Positions 45,019 through 54,014 are shown, numbered from the stretch's first letter. The stretch: DNA of 64,000 bases from Vibrio chagasii (GCA_041879415.1 CP090852.1:124001-188000); one strand, 5' to 3'. Translations and numbers: made by a program. Notes: generated by a model from the sequence alone, not told the origin.

Positions 45019-47496
45019 CTATACTGATGCTTGTGATGCTTGCTCCGCATTGCCAACAAAATAAGAGACCCAATCATCGATAGGTAGAGGTCGAGCAAAG
45101 AAATAGCCTTGCGCGTATTTACAGCCTATCTGACGTAAGGTTTTGACATGGCTTTGTGTTTCAAGTCCTTCCGCAATGACTGAAAAATCAAGTATCTGAG
45201 CAAGTTTTAATACTGCACATGTGATCTCGTAATCGACCTTAGATGAGTTGATGTCTTCGATAAAACTACGGTCTAATTTAACGCAGTCAGCGGACAGGTT
45301 TTTTAGTACCGAAAGAGATGAATAGCCGGTACCAAAATCATCAATTGCGATCTTATAACCCTTAGAATGAAGCACTTCTATGGTTCTCGAACAGGTTTCA
45401 AAGTCTCGCATCATATCTCTTTCTGTTATCTCAAGTAGCAACTGATGCGGTTTGCAGTCGGTTTCATCGAGTATGACTTGGAGTTGTTCAGCAAGATCGG
45501 TCATGTAAAACATTCGCGCTGAGAAGTTGATAGAGAAAGTCACTCCCTCTAAATTGATTCCAGAACGTTGCCATTCAGTAATTAGGTTTGCCACTTTCTT
45601 AAATACCCATTTATCGATGTCGATAATCAGGTCACTCTTCTCTGCCACTTCCAGAAAATCCACTGGTGGAAGTAGGCCTAGCTTCGGGTGTCGCCAACGA
45701 ACAAGTGCTTCTGCCCCAATGATCTCTTGCGAATCTAAATCGACTTTTGGTTGGAAAAACACTTCTAGTTCATCGTTAGCTACCGCTTGATGCAACCCCA
45801 TATTGGTTTCGATGAGATCGTTCACTTCGTGGGTCATCTTATCGGCATAAACCCGGTACTGGTCTCTACCATTGCGCTTAGCGTGATACATGGCGGTGTC
45901 GGCGTTTCGAATTAAAGTTTCACCGTTAGCGCCGTGAGTTGGGTATTCACATACGCCGATACTGGCCGCAACAAATATTGAGTTGTCTTCGGTATAGTAA
46001 GGCTTACGAAGTGACTGGTTTAAACGCTCTGCTAGCTGTTCGCCTTCGCTCAAGCTGATGTTAGAGAACACGACCATAAACTCATCGCCGCCCATTCGTG
46101 CAACAAAACCGTTAATGCCAACAAGGGTGGTTAGGATATTCGATACATTGATAAGTAGGTTGTCACCTTGTCCATGACCGAGAGAATCATTGATGGTTTT
46201 AAACTCGTCGATATCTAAATAAAAGAGTAAGAAACGGGAATCTTGTTCAAGTGAACGTTTGATCTCTTCATCCAGTTTTTTTGTAGCTAACAGTCGGTTC
46301 GCTAACCCTGTTAATGGGTCGTGGTGGGCGAGAAAGTCGAAGTTCTTTTTCTCCTCTGTTAGCTCTAGATAAGCTTCAGACAACCTTCCTGCCATGTCAT
46401 TGTAGGCTTTCTCCAAATGAGACCATTCATCGTTTCTGCCAAGTGCAATAGGTTCTCTCAAGCTGCCAGATTCTAAGCGGTCAAAACCGTGCTTAAGTGC
46501 ATTCAATGGTTTTTGAATGTGGTTCCTTACCACATAGTTAAGCAGTAGTAGAGACAAGATAACGGCAGATAAACTGATCATAATGGCGTTGAGTCGTGAT
46601 TCGCCGATCTCTTCTTCCAATTGAGCGGTAAGCGCCAATGCTTGATTTTGAACGCGTGACTCTGTGTTCTCTACCATTTCGAGTAAGTCACTTTGTGCAT
46701 CTAAAAGCGAAGCCATCACCAGCCAGCGTTGCTCAAGGTTGGCACGAATTCGTTTCAACGCCGCGTTATAGCGTTTAACTGTTTTCTGAATGCGCTTCTT
46801 CTGTTCAATTACTGCCGAAGTTTCAATATCAACGTTTTCTAAGTGCAGTAAGAATATGTCGAGCTCTTTTTCGACTTTAATCAAAAGCACTTTTTCTGTT
46901 TCTGGCGTAATGCGGCTATGGATATCACCGACCATTTTTCCTGAAGTAAGAAAGGACTCTCGCAACATGTTCATGAGATCGAGCTCGTTGTTATAACGAA
47001 TAAAGTCATGTTGGTTGAGGTGTTTGAGTTTGCTGTCGGCAATAGCAAACTCCAGTTGGTTCAATTGTGCCGCTAAGGTGGCATCTATTTGATTGGTTTG
47101 CTTGAGTATTAGATTGAGTGCAAGTGAGCTACCCAAGAAACGATGGAAGTTATCAATGAACGCATCGATCTTCTGTGAAAAACCTTCATTGGTCGATAGG
47201 TCTCTGAGCTTTTGAAGTTGGTAGTCAACGTTAAATGCTTCTTCCGACAAGGTGTTATCACTGAACAAAAAGGTTTGTTCGAGCAGTTTCACTCGAGAGG
47301 TAAGCGTGAAAACTCGGCGGCTGATCTCTGAATTCACAATCAACTCAGATACATGTGTTGAGGTTTCGTTTTTAAGTGTCGACTCAACATAATATAAAGA
47401 GCGAATCACCATGATCACAGCAAGGCTGACGATAAGTAGCGAAATGAAGTTGGAGATGATGAAACGCTGGGTAATGTTTATTTGATTCAGTTTCAT
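45019..47496 (-). CDS. GGDEF/EAL membrane protein with HAMP
   Basis: An 825-residue inner-membrane protein: helix about 16-36, a long helical periplasmic domain (about 37-300), helix about 303-322, HAMP, GGDEF domain with intact RMGGDEF (about 468-473) and EAL domain with intact EALVRW (about 596-601), DDFGTGYSSL, EGLETQ and QGYFFARPL. Both catalytic sites look active, so it could make or destroy c-di-GMP depending on signal. ATG 47496 has GGAAG upstream and overlaps the stop of the periplasmic binding protein gene by four bases (ATGA). The two likely form one sensing unit. Confidence 0.9.
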   Translation of the reverse strand: MKLNQINITQRFIISNFISLLIVSLAVIMVIRSLYYVESTLKNETSTHVSELIVNSEISRRVFTLTSRVKLLEQTFLFSDNTLSEEAFNVDYQLQKLRDLSTNEGFSQKIDAFIDNFHRFLGSSLALNLILKQTNQIDATLAAQLNQLEFAIADSKLKHLNQHDFIRYNNELDLMNMLRESFLTSGKMVGDIHSRITPETEKVLLIKVEKELDIFLLHLENVDIETSAVIEQKKRIQKTVKRYNAALKRIRANLEQRWLVMASLLDAQSDLLEMVENTESRVQNQALALTAQLEEEIGESRLNAIMISLSAVILSLLLLNYVVRNHIQKPLNALKHGFDRLESGSLREPIALGRNDEWSHLEKAYNDMAGRLSEAYLELTEEKKNFDFLAHHDPLTGLANRLLATKKLDEEIKRSLEQDSRFLLFYLDIDEFKTINDSLGHGQGDNLLINVSNILTTLVGINGFVARMGGDEFMVVFSNISLSEGEQLAERLNQSLRKPYYTEDNSIFVAASIGVCEYPTHGANGETLIRNADTAMYHAKRNGRDQYRVYADKMTHEVNDLIETNMGLHQAVANDELEVFFQPKVDLDSQEIIGAEALVRWRHPKLGLLPPVDFLEVAEKSDLIIDIDKWVFKKVANLITEWQRSGINLEGVTFSINFSARMFYMTDLAEQLQVILDETDCKPHQLLLEITERDMMRDFETCSRTIEVLHSKGYKIAIDDFGTGYSSLSVLKNLSADCVKLDRSFIEDINSSKVDYEITCAVLKLAQILDFSVIAEGLETQSHVKTLRQIGCKYAQGYFFARPLPIDDWVSYFVGNAEQASQASV

Positions 47497-48611
47497 TGCG
47501 GCTTCCAAATATTCAAATACGCTTCGCGGTAGCCATTTTTAGGGTCATAAATACCAGTCGCTTCGTTGTTAATCAGCTCTGCGACGTTGTTTGGAGTCAC
47601 GAGGTGAACAGGCGCAGAATAACCACTTGGTGGCATGCTATTGAATGCTCGGTTGAGTTCGTCAACGATTTGCCAACCTTGTAGGTATAAAGGCTCTGGA
47701 ACAGTCGCTGATTGGAACTGATCTCTGTTGATTCGCTTGTAGGCGGCTTTGCTACCATCCCCCGCAGAAATATTGTTTGGAATCAGTTTGTTTTCTTCTA
47801 GGTTAGATTCTAAGGAGGGGATGGCATAGTCGATATACAAGTCGTTTATCGCCAAAATATGCGTGATATTGTCTCCGTATTTTTTATCCAGCATCTTCAA
47901 GGTAGCAGGCATCTTTTGGTCGATTTGATCGAGTGGTAGGTAGATAAGCTCCAGAACATCACAGTTACGACACTGCTTGATGGTGTCGACCATAGCGTTA
48001 GCTTTAATCATCGCAATTTCGTAGTTTGGGTCTGTAAACACCACAATTTTTGCTTGTTCGTTGGAGTCAACAATCGCAAGCAAGGCCGCAACTTCAGCGA
48101 CATCTAATGGGTCGGTCGTGATATTCGTGAAGAGACCAATATCAGGATCTCCACCTGCTAACTCCGTCGCGTGCCAGCCAATGATAGTAATTCCTAAATC
48201 TTGAGCTTGTTTTAAGATCTTTTGGTGGCGGACAGCATCAATTCCACCAAGCACGATTGCATCTGGGTGAAAACCTATTGCCTTTCTTATTGCCGCACCT
48301 TGGCGAACTTCAGAGCCTAGACCGTCGATAAAACGCAGGTGCCAATCAATGTTGGATATCGCTTCTGATAACCCTTTACCTACGCCATAAACACCGCCGT
48401 TGCGCAGATCCGAAGCTACAAAAATAATGTTCTTTTCATGGCGCACGGCAGGACCTTCCGTTGGGCCTCCCCATGTGACTTGGTTTGATACAGCACGTGT
48501 GACTTTGTTTTCTGCGTATTTGAAAAATACGTCCTCTGGATACCCTGCAAAACTCGTTGAGCTGCAAGTGATAGCAAGCAATAAACTCGCAAAGTGAAAT
48601 GTTCTATTCAT
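47493..48611 (-). CDS. Periplasmic binding protein, type 1 (sugar/AI-2-like)
   Basis: A 372-residue exported protein of the periplasmic-binding-protein type 1 fold. Signal peptide about 1-22 (SFA/G). Fold hallmarks: IIFVASDLRNGGVYGVGKGLSEAI, FHPDAIVLGGIDA, IGWHATEL, HILAINDLYIDYAI. There is no ABC transporter nearby; it is coupled to a GGDEF/EAL gene and divergent from a LuxP-like gene, so it is probably a receptor that modulates that enzyme. The ligand is unknown. Confidence 0.85.
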   Translation of the reverse strand: MNRTFHFASLLLAITCSSTSFAGYPEDVFFKYAENKVTRAVSNQVTWGGPTEGPAVRHEKNIIFVASDLRNGGVYGVGKGLSEAISNIDWHLRFIDGLGSEVRQGAAIRKAIGFHPDAIVLGGIDAVRHQKILKQAQDLGITIIGWHATELAGGDPDIGLFTNITTDPLDVAEVAALLAIVDSNEQAKIVVFTDPNYEIAMIKANAMVDTIKQCRNCDVLELIYLPLDQIDQKMPATLKMLDKKYGDNITHILAINDLYIDYAIPSLESNLEENKLIPNNISAGDGSKAAYKRINRDQFQSATVPEPLYLQGWQIVDELNRAFNSMPPSGYSAPVHLVTPNNVAELINNEATGIYDPKNGYREAYLNIWKPQ

Positions 48612-48692
48612 CGGCTCTATAAAAGTCTTTAAATTATTATCTCTCTATATTTATAATATTGTTAATAAACATTCAAACACTTGGTAACATTT

Positions 48693-49787
48693 ATGCTGGG
48701 TCAAAATTATAAAATCCTTTTACCTCTGCTCCTAACTACTTGTTTTATGGTTTCACAGCCTGTGAGCGCTGATGGGGAAAGGCCTGACAGTGATTTTGAA
48801 AAACTTGAAAAATTTCAAGAGACTGTAAGCGGAGAGCCCATTTCTTTAGCAACGAAATCTTCTGAAAAGCCCGTAAGGATCGCTTTAATTTATCCAAGTG
48901 CAGATATTTCTGATTTCTGGATACGTAATTTCATCGCGTTGAAGGAAAGATTGATTGCCTTACAGCTTAAATTTGAGATTGATGAATTTACATCTAGGCA
49001 GATCGAACACTCACTTCAAACTCAATACACCGAGCAAGTTCTTAGCTCTGAAAAACCCTATGATTTTGTCATTTTTGGACCATCAGAGTTGGGTATACAA
49101 GCCGGTAATATCCAAAAACTGTCGGCTTCCTCTGACTTTAAAACCTTCATTTGGGCATTTCACACGCCAAACGAACAGTGGACTCACCAACCTGATAGTT
49201 GGTTTGATTTTTCCAGCGAAATGGGAGCCGAGGTGTTGTGTGACCACGTGGTCAAAGAGCTAGGTAACGACGTGAAGTTTTCCGCTAACCGAGGTATTCC
49301 AGGTATTACAGATACACAACGCTCTCAAGGGTTTATTGACTGTGTAGAAGAGAAGGGCGATTGGTTAACGGTTTATGAGCATTTTGGGCAGTATCAAAAA
49401 ATTGGTGGTGCTGATGGGATCCGTTTGGTTTTGGGTAACTTTCCAGAAGTGACCATGGTTCACAATGCGAACACGGCAATGACGATGGGTGCTGTAGATG
49501 CACTAGGCGAAGCAGACAAGTTGTCTGAGATATATGTGACAGGTTGGGGTGGAACCGCAAAAGAGATAGAGAAAATCCGATCTGACGAGCTTGATGCAAC
49601 ACCAATGCGAATGAGTGATGATCTGGGGGTTGCCACTGCAGAAGCCATCAAGTTTCACTTGGAAGGTCGACAAACAGAAGTGCCGTTGATTTATCTAGGC
49701 AGAATAACCGTGGTGCACAACAAAATGGATGATGAAGAGTTGAGTCAGTTAACGCGAGAGGCTTTCCGTTATTCAGGCAAAAACTAG
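48693..49787 (+). CDS. LuxP-like periplasmic receptor
   Basis: A 364-residue exported protein strongly resembling LuxP, the Vibrio AI-2 receptor. Signal peptide about 1-26. Shared stretches include ISDFWIRN, MGAVDALGE, VTGWGGTAKEI, TPMRMSDDLGVATAEAIK and the C-terminal AFRYSG. Compared with LuxP as I recall it, pocket residues Ser, Trp, Arg, Thr, Trp and Arg (here 73, 76, 210, 261, 285, 306) are kept, while Gln77 is Asp71 and Asn159 is Ala155. It lacks an adjacent luxQ and is divergent from a binding protein-GGDEF/EAL pair. A different ligand is likely. The ATG at 48693 is preferred over a TTG at 48681. Confidence 0.87.
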   Translation: MLGQNYKILLPLLLTTCFMVSQPVSADGERPDSDFEKLEKFQETVSGEPISLATKSSEKPVRIALIYPSADISDFWIRNFIALKERLIALQLKFEIDEFTSRQIEHSLQTQYTEQVLSSEKPYDFVIFGPSELGIQAGNIQKLSASSDFKTFIWAFHTPNEQWTHQPDSWFDFSSEMGAEVLCDHVVKELGNDVKFSANRGIPGITDTQRSQGFIDCVEEKGDWLTVYEHFGQYQKIGGADGIRLVLGNFPEVTMVHNANTAMTMGAVDALGEADKLSEIYVTGWGGTAKEIEKIRSDELDATPMRMSDDLGVATAEAIKFHLEGRQTEVPLIYLGRITVVHNKMDDEELSQLTREAFRYSGKN

Positions 49788-49818
49788 TGCACCGAACGTT
49801 ACCGGTACTACAGCAAAG

Positions 49819-49856
49819 AAAAAGCCGCTTGCCTGTATTAGGTAAGCGGCTTTTTT
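49819..49856. terminator. Intrinsic terminator
   Basis: AAAAAGCCGCTTGCC at 49819-49833 pairs with GGTAAGCGGCTTTTT at 49841-49855 (one G-T wobble) around a 7-base loop, with T-runs. It lies between the convergent LuxP-like and phosphatase genes. Confidence 0.88.
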
Positions 49857-49891
49857 ATCGTTCGTAATGCACAGGTTTAGTGCCAATGCTT

Positions 49892-51574
49892 TTAGTCGAC
49901 GATTTCTTTCAATACCTCACCAATCGAACCACTTGGCTGTGTGATGCCTAGCTTATTAGAGAGGGTCGGTGCTATATCATAAGGTGTAACTGCTCGTGAT
50001 ACCTTTTTAGCTTCAACGTCATAACCTGCGAAGATAACCGGTACATGAGTGTCGTATTTCCATGGCGAACCATGTGTCGACGCGATCTGAAGACCTTCCA
50101 TGTCGTTGATGTAGCTGCGCGGTGCAAATACAACATAAACGTCACCAGAACGAGCTGGGTGATAGTTGTTTTTGATGAGCTGCATCACATGGGTATCAGG
50201 TACTCTGTTCTTCGCTATGTCACTGCTTGAAACAGCAAACGCTACGCCTTTTATTTTGGCAATCTCATCAGCCATCGCTTCTTGCACTTTTGCTAGGTCA
50301 AGTTTCTTCTCAGCAATAAGGTCATGATTCAGATAAATGTAAGGCTGTGCATACAAGCGAATTGCATCTTTAGATAAACCGAATTCATCTTTCAATCGCT
50401 TCTCGACACCGCTTGAAAGCAGAGCATCTTTGTCGAAGTATTGTGCCTGACTAAAACCAAGCGCATTTGCCGCAGGCGATGCTTCAGGTACGCCATGGTC
50501 GGCGGACAAAACAATGAGTGTTTTATCTAAACCCACTTGGTCATCGACGGTTTTTAAAAGTTTCGCAATGGTTTTATCAAGTCGAATCAAGTTATCTTCA
50601 GTTTCTAAACTTTCTGGACCGTAGAGGTGAACCACATAATCGTTCGATGAGAAGCTAACCGATAGGTAGTCGGTGGCATCGCCTTGCCCAAGTTTTTCTT
50701 GCATTAATAGTGTGCTGGCAAAGTTTTCAGTAATCTCATCACCTGCTGGGCTCACGGTTAACGTGGTGCTGTAATATTTATAACTCGCTGGGCCGTAAGG
50801 GTGAGGGAAGGTGCGTTGGAAGTCACCTAGCTTAACCTTGTAATCGGTATCGTGCTCTTGAAGGGTATACTGTTCACGCGGTAAAGATAGTTCCCATTTC
50901 TGTTTCGAGTATTGCGCTGCAACTTTCTTTTCATTCCAACGAGATACCCAATCTGGGTATTCATCATAATAGTAATCACTCGTGACAAATTCAGATTGCG
51001 CTTTAGAGAACCAGAAGGCTTTGCCACTGTGTCCCGCTAAAGAGATTGCACCACGATCTTTAACTGAAACACCAAAAACCTTTGATTTTCCGCTATTTGA
51101 GATCATCAGCTCGTCACCAAACGTGGTCGAGAGGATTGGCTCGGGAGAACGGCCATCGCCTTGTGCTGCTTTTTGTGTCGGGTCGATTTCTGTCGCTTTG
51201 TCGACACCTGCGCCAGAAGTGAGCATGGTGTAGTTACCATCCTCTACGTTATACACTAAACGCTCTTCACTACGGTCGTACCAAACATTACCCACCATGC
51301 CGTGAACGCTAGGTGGAGCACCCGTAGCCAGAGAGACGTGTCCTACAATTGTTTCCGTGTTGCCATGCTGATAATTGGCATTGGTGTAATACGTGCCATC
51401 ATCCATCAAATACCGAAAGCCACCTTCACCAAAGTTATGCTTATAGCGCTCTATAAGATCGGCACGCAGACCATCAACCGTGATTTGAAGAACCAAATCT
51501 GGTTTCTCTGCAGCTGTTGCGGGCAAAGCACAGAGTAGAGCAAGTGTAAGACCTGAAAGCTTGGTGTATTGCAT
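49892..51574 (-). CDS. PafA-type alkaline phosphatase/phosphodiesterase
   Basis: A 560-residue exported metallo-hydrolase of the alkaline phosphatase superfamily (type I phosphodiesterase/nucleotide pyrophosphatase group). Signal peptide about 1-22. Metal ligand Asp34 lies in TVDGLRAD; the probable nucleophile is Thr75 in GNTETIVGHVSLATGAPPSVHG, as in Elizabethkingia PafA; then LSADHG and a C-terminal GSPWKYDTHVPVIF. It shares its fold, but not its nucleophile, with the sulfatases. It lies 100 bases downstream, on the same strand, of the FGE-like lipoprotein gene. A dyad related to the cluster motif lies in that gap. The substrate is unknown. Confidence 0.88.
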   Translation of the reverse strand: MQYTKLSGLTLALLCALPATAAEKPDLVLQITVDGLRADLIERYKHNFGEGGFRYLMDDGTYYTNANYQHGNTETIVGHVSLATGAPPSVHGMVGNVWYDRSEERLVYNVEDGNYTMLTSGAGVDKATEIDPTQKAAQGDGRSPEPILSTTFGDELMISNSGKSKVFGVSVKDRGAISLAGHSGKAFWFSKAQSEFVTSDYYYDEYPDWVSRWNEKKVAAQYSKQKWELSLPREQYTLQEHDTDYKVKLGDFQRTFPHPYGPASYKYYSTTLTVSPAGDEITENFASTLLMQEKLGQGDATDYLSVSFSSNDYVVHLYGPESLETEDNLIRLDKTIAKLLKTVDDQVGLDKTLIVLSADHGVPEASPAANALGFSQAQYFDKDALLSSGVEKRLKDEFGLSKDAIRLYAQPYIYLNHDLIAEKKLDLAKVQEAMADEIAKIKGVAFAVSSSDIAKNRVPDTHVMQLIKNNYHPARSGDVYVVFAPRSYINDMEGLQIASTHGSPWKYDTHVPVIFAGYDVEAKKVSRAVTPYDIAPTLSNKLGITQPSGSIGEVLKEIVD

Positions 51575-51631
51575 AGAGTGTCCTTATTCAGTATTGCCGT
51601 AGCGTGAAAACGTTTGTGTCGCATGAGTTCT

Positions 51632-51647
51632 GTTTATCGTTATAAAC
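51632..51647 (-). promoter_or_regulatory. Candidate operator dyad (site C)
   Basis: GTTTAT-CGTT-ATAAAC is a perfect 16-base dyad. Read on the minus strand it contains GTTTATAAC, also seen in sites A and B. It lies 58 bases before the phosphatase start. It is the weakest of the four related sites. Confidence 0.4.
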
Positions 51648-51675
51648 AACGCGATAAACTTATTCCGCGATGCGC

Positions 51676-52464
51676 TTAGTCTGCGTCTTTAACTAGGCGC
51701 AGTCCCATGTCAGACATGGTGATGGATTGGCTTGCGAAATCACGACGGTAACTTTCCGATTCATTTTCGTCATAAGCAAAACTGCCACCGCGAACAGACT
51801 TATGTGATAAGCCTACGTCACTGTGTTTAGCGTTGTTTGGATTGTCTGTCGGACCAAATCGGTAGAAGGTGTCATCGAAGGCATCGATAACGAATTCGCC
51901 AACATTACCTGTCATGTCATATAAGCCTAGTTCATTTGGTTTCTTTAGCCCGACTGGGTGTGCGCTATTTTTCGAATTTGCTGAGTACCACGCAACATCA
52001 TCTAAGTTGTTGGAACCACTGTAAGTATACCCTTTGCTCTTGTTGCCACCTTTGGCTGCAAATTCCCATTCAGCTTCTGTTGGCAAACGGTACTCTTCAC
52101 CCGTTAACTTATTGAGTTGCTCTACGAAATAGTTTGCTTGTTGCCAGCTAAGGTTATTGACTGGAATTTGCGGGTTTGGGAAGTAACTGAGAGATGAGCC
52201 CATTACTGATTCGAATAATTCTTGAGTCACCTCAAACTTCGCGATGTAGAAACTATCTACAGTAACACTACGTGCTGGACGCTCGGCTTTACTTGCTTCT
52301 GGGCTGTTTGAGCCCATGGTGAATGTCCCACCTTCAACCAACACCATATCTTGATCAATTTGTTGGGCGATAGGGTGCGTTGGCACGCTTGAACAGCCGC
52401 TAAGAAGAATAGTCATGGTGACGCCACTAACTGCTGCTAAATGTTTGTAATTGATAAATTTCAT
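51676..52464 (-). CDS. FGE/SUMF1-fold lipoprotein lacking the catalytic cysteines
   Basis: A 262-residue lipoprotein: lipobox LLSGC (about residues 21-25) then a formylglycine-generating-enzyme-sulfatase domain with EGGTFTMGSN, FYIAKFEVTQELFE, YRLPTEAEWEFAAKGG, GLYDMTGNVGEFV and SVRGGSF. In true aerobic FGE two cysteines lie after RGGSW; here the stretch reads AYDENESESYRRDF, and I see no cysteine after the lipobox. So it cannot do the copper-cysteine oxidase chemistry and probably has a structural or binding role. ATG 52464 has GAGG upstream; a longer frame to 52515 lacks support. It is divergent from the anSME gene. Confidence 0.88.
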   Translation of the reverse strand: MKFINYKHLAAVSGVTMTILLSGCSSVPTHPIAQQIDQDMVLVEGGTFTMGSNSPEASKAERPARSVTVDSFYIAKFEVTQELFESVMGSSLSYFPNPQIPVNNLSWQQANYFVEQLNKLTGEEYRLPTEAEWEFAAKGGNKSKGYTYSGSNNLDDVAWYSANSKNSAHPVGLKKPNELGLYDMTGNVGEFVIDAFDDTFYRFGPTDNPNNAKHSDVGLSHKSVRGGSFAYDENESESYRRDFASQSITMSDMGLRLVKDAD

Positions 52465-52519
52465 CACGTGCCTCAAATGTTCGAAATAGAGGTCAATTCT
52501 AACGTTTTCGGTCATTCCA

Positions 52520-52540
52520 ATTGGTTATAAAGGGTATAAC
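52520..52540 (-). promoter_or_regulatory. Candidate operator (site D)
   Basis: ATTGGTTATAAA (52520-52531) is the reverse complement of TTTATAACCAAT found in sites A and B. It overlaps the perfect dyad GTTATA-N5-TATAAC at 52524-52540, which also has T-N11-A spacing. It sits between the divergent FGE-like and anSME genes, 56 bases upstream of the former and 62 bases upstream of the latter. Confidence 0.55.
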
Positions 52541-52601
52541 ATGCCACTGACTTCATTCGGAATTATTATGGGAACAAGACACTAAGATAGGTAGGTAAAT
52601 C

Positions 52602-53933
52602 ATGCACATTACTCAAGGTCCTCAATATAATGGCAAAGCGTCTAAACGCTTGCATGTTATGGCGAAGCCAATTGGCGCAGCATGTAATATTGACTGTAAA
52701 TATTGTTATTACCTTAGTAAGCAAGATTTGTTGGAGTACAAGAAAGGCAGTTCTCCAAGAATGGATGATGAAACATTAGAGACCTACATCCGACAATACA
52801 TCGAAGGTCAAAATACACCTGAGATCATCTTTTCATGGCAGGGTGGAGAACCTACCATGCTTGGTTTGGCTTATTTTGAACGTGTGGTTGAACTACAGAA
52901 GAAGTATCAACCTGAAGGTGTATTGATTTCCAATGACCTGCAAACCAATGGCACATTACTGAATGACGATTGGGGGCAATTCTTAGCAAAGAATAACTTC
53001 CTAGTAGGCTTAAGTATTGATGGCCCAGAGATGCTGCATAACGCCTACCGTACTAACCGAGCCGGTCGTGGTACGTTCAAGCAAGTAATGGCTGCGGTTG
53101 AACTGCTGCACAAACACCAGGTGAAATTCGCGACGTTAACCTGCGTGAACAACCTGACCAGTCAAAATGCACTAGAAGTGTACCGATTCTTACGTGATGT
53201 GGTGAAGTCGCCACAAATGCAATTTATCCCAATCGTTGAGCAAAAAACCTTTAGAACGGTTGCACCGCAAACTTCTCAAGTGAGCGAGCAATTGAAGCAG
53301 GGTGACAAGCGCCTGATCCCGGGTCATAAAGATTCAATTATGGAGTCGTGGTGTGTATCAGATCTGGCGTGGGGTAACTTTCTCATTACCGTGTTTGATG
53401 AGTGGGCGAAAAACGATATCGGCAAAGTGTTCGTGCAATATTTCGAAGCAAGTTTAGAAACGTGGATTGGTCGTCCTAATCCACTTTGTACCTTGAATGA
53501 GATTTGCGGAAAAGGCCTTGCTATGGAGCCTAATGGTGACGTTTTCTCATGTGACCACTATGTTTATCCAGAATACAAAATCGGCAATATCCATCACGAG
53601 AAATTGGATGATCTGGCGTACAGCGCTTCACAACAGAAGTTTGGCTTTGCTAAATCACGCACATTAACCAGCCAATGTCAGCAATGTGATTATAAGTTTG
53701 CTTGTCATGGTGAGTGCCCTAAAAACCGCTTTATCAAAACTCGTTCAGGTGAGCCGGGTTTGAATTACTTATGTGCGGGTTGGCACAAGTTCTTTTCTCA
53801 TGTTGACAAATCAATGGCGTACATCGCTCGTGCTATGAGACACCCGGTGGCACACGGGAAATACAGCGATTCTGTAATGATGGCGCGTCGTGCCGAGATG
53901 GCCAAACAAGCGACGTTCGAGACCAAGTTCTAA
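52602..53933 (+). CDS. Anaerobic sulfatase-maturating enzyme (radical SAM, SPASM)
   Basis: A 443-residue cytoplasmic radical SAM enzyme that converts the active-site Cys or Ser of sulfatases to formylglycine without oxygen. The 4Fe-4S motif CNIDCKYCYY (Cys28, 32, 35) is intact, followed by the SAM-binding GGEP. The SPASM region has cysteines in CTLNEICGKG, CDHY, CQQCDYKFACHGEC and LCAGW for two auxiliary clusters. It can act on the two CTAGR sulfatases encoded 18-21 kb away. GGTAGG precedes the ATG. Downstream is the haem-free HEAT/TPR gene. Confidence 0.94.
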   Translation: MHITQGPQYNGKASKRLHVMAKPIGAACNIDCKYCYYLSKQDLLEYKKGSSPRMDDETLETYIRQYIEGQNTPEIIFSWQGGEPTMLGLAYFERVVELQKKYQPEGVLISNDLQTNGTLLNDDWGQFLAKNNFLVGLSIDGPEMLHNAYRTNRAGRGTFKQVMAAVELLHKHQVKFATLTCVNNLTSQNALEVYRFLRDVVKSPQMQFIPIVEQKTFRTVAPQTSQVSEQLKQGDKRLIPGHKDSIMESWCVSDLAWGNFLITVFDEWAKNDIGKVFVQYFEASLETWIGRPNPLCTLNEICGKGLAMEPNGDVFSCDHYVYPEYKIGNIHHEKLDDLAYSASQQKFGFAKSRTLTSQCQQCDYKFACHGECPKNRFIKTRSGEPGLNYLCAGWHKFFSHVDKSMAYIARAMRHPVAHGKYSDSVMMARRAEMAKQATFETKF

Positions 53934-54014
53934 TTCAAGGTCTATCAATCTTAACGACAATCAATCAGATATGAGTCTAGGGACAGGCTAAATTCTCAAG
54001 TTTAAGGTACCACT

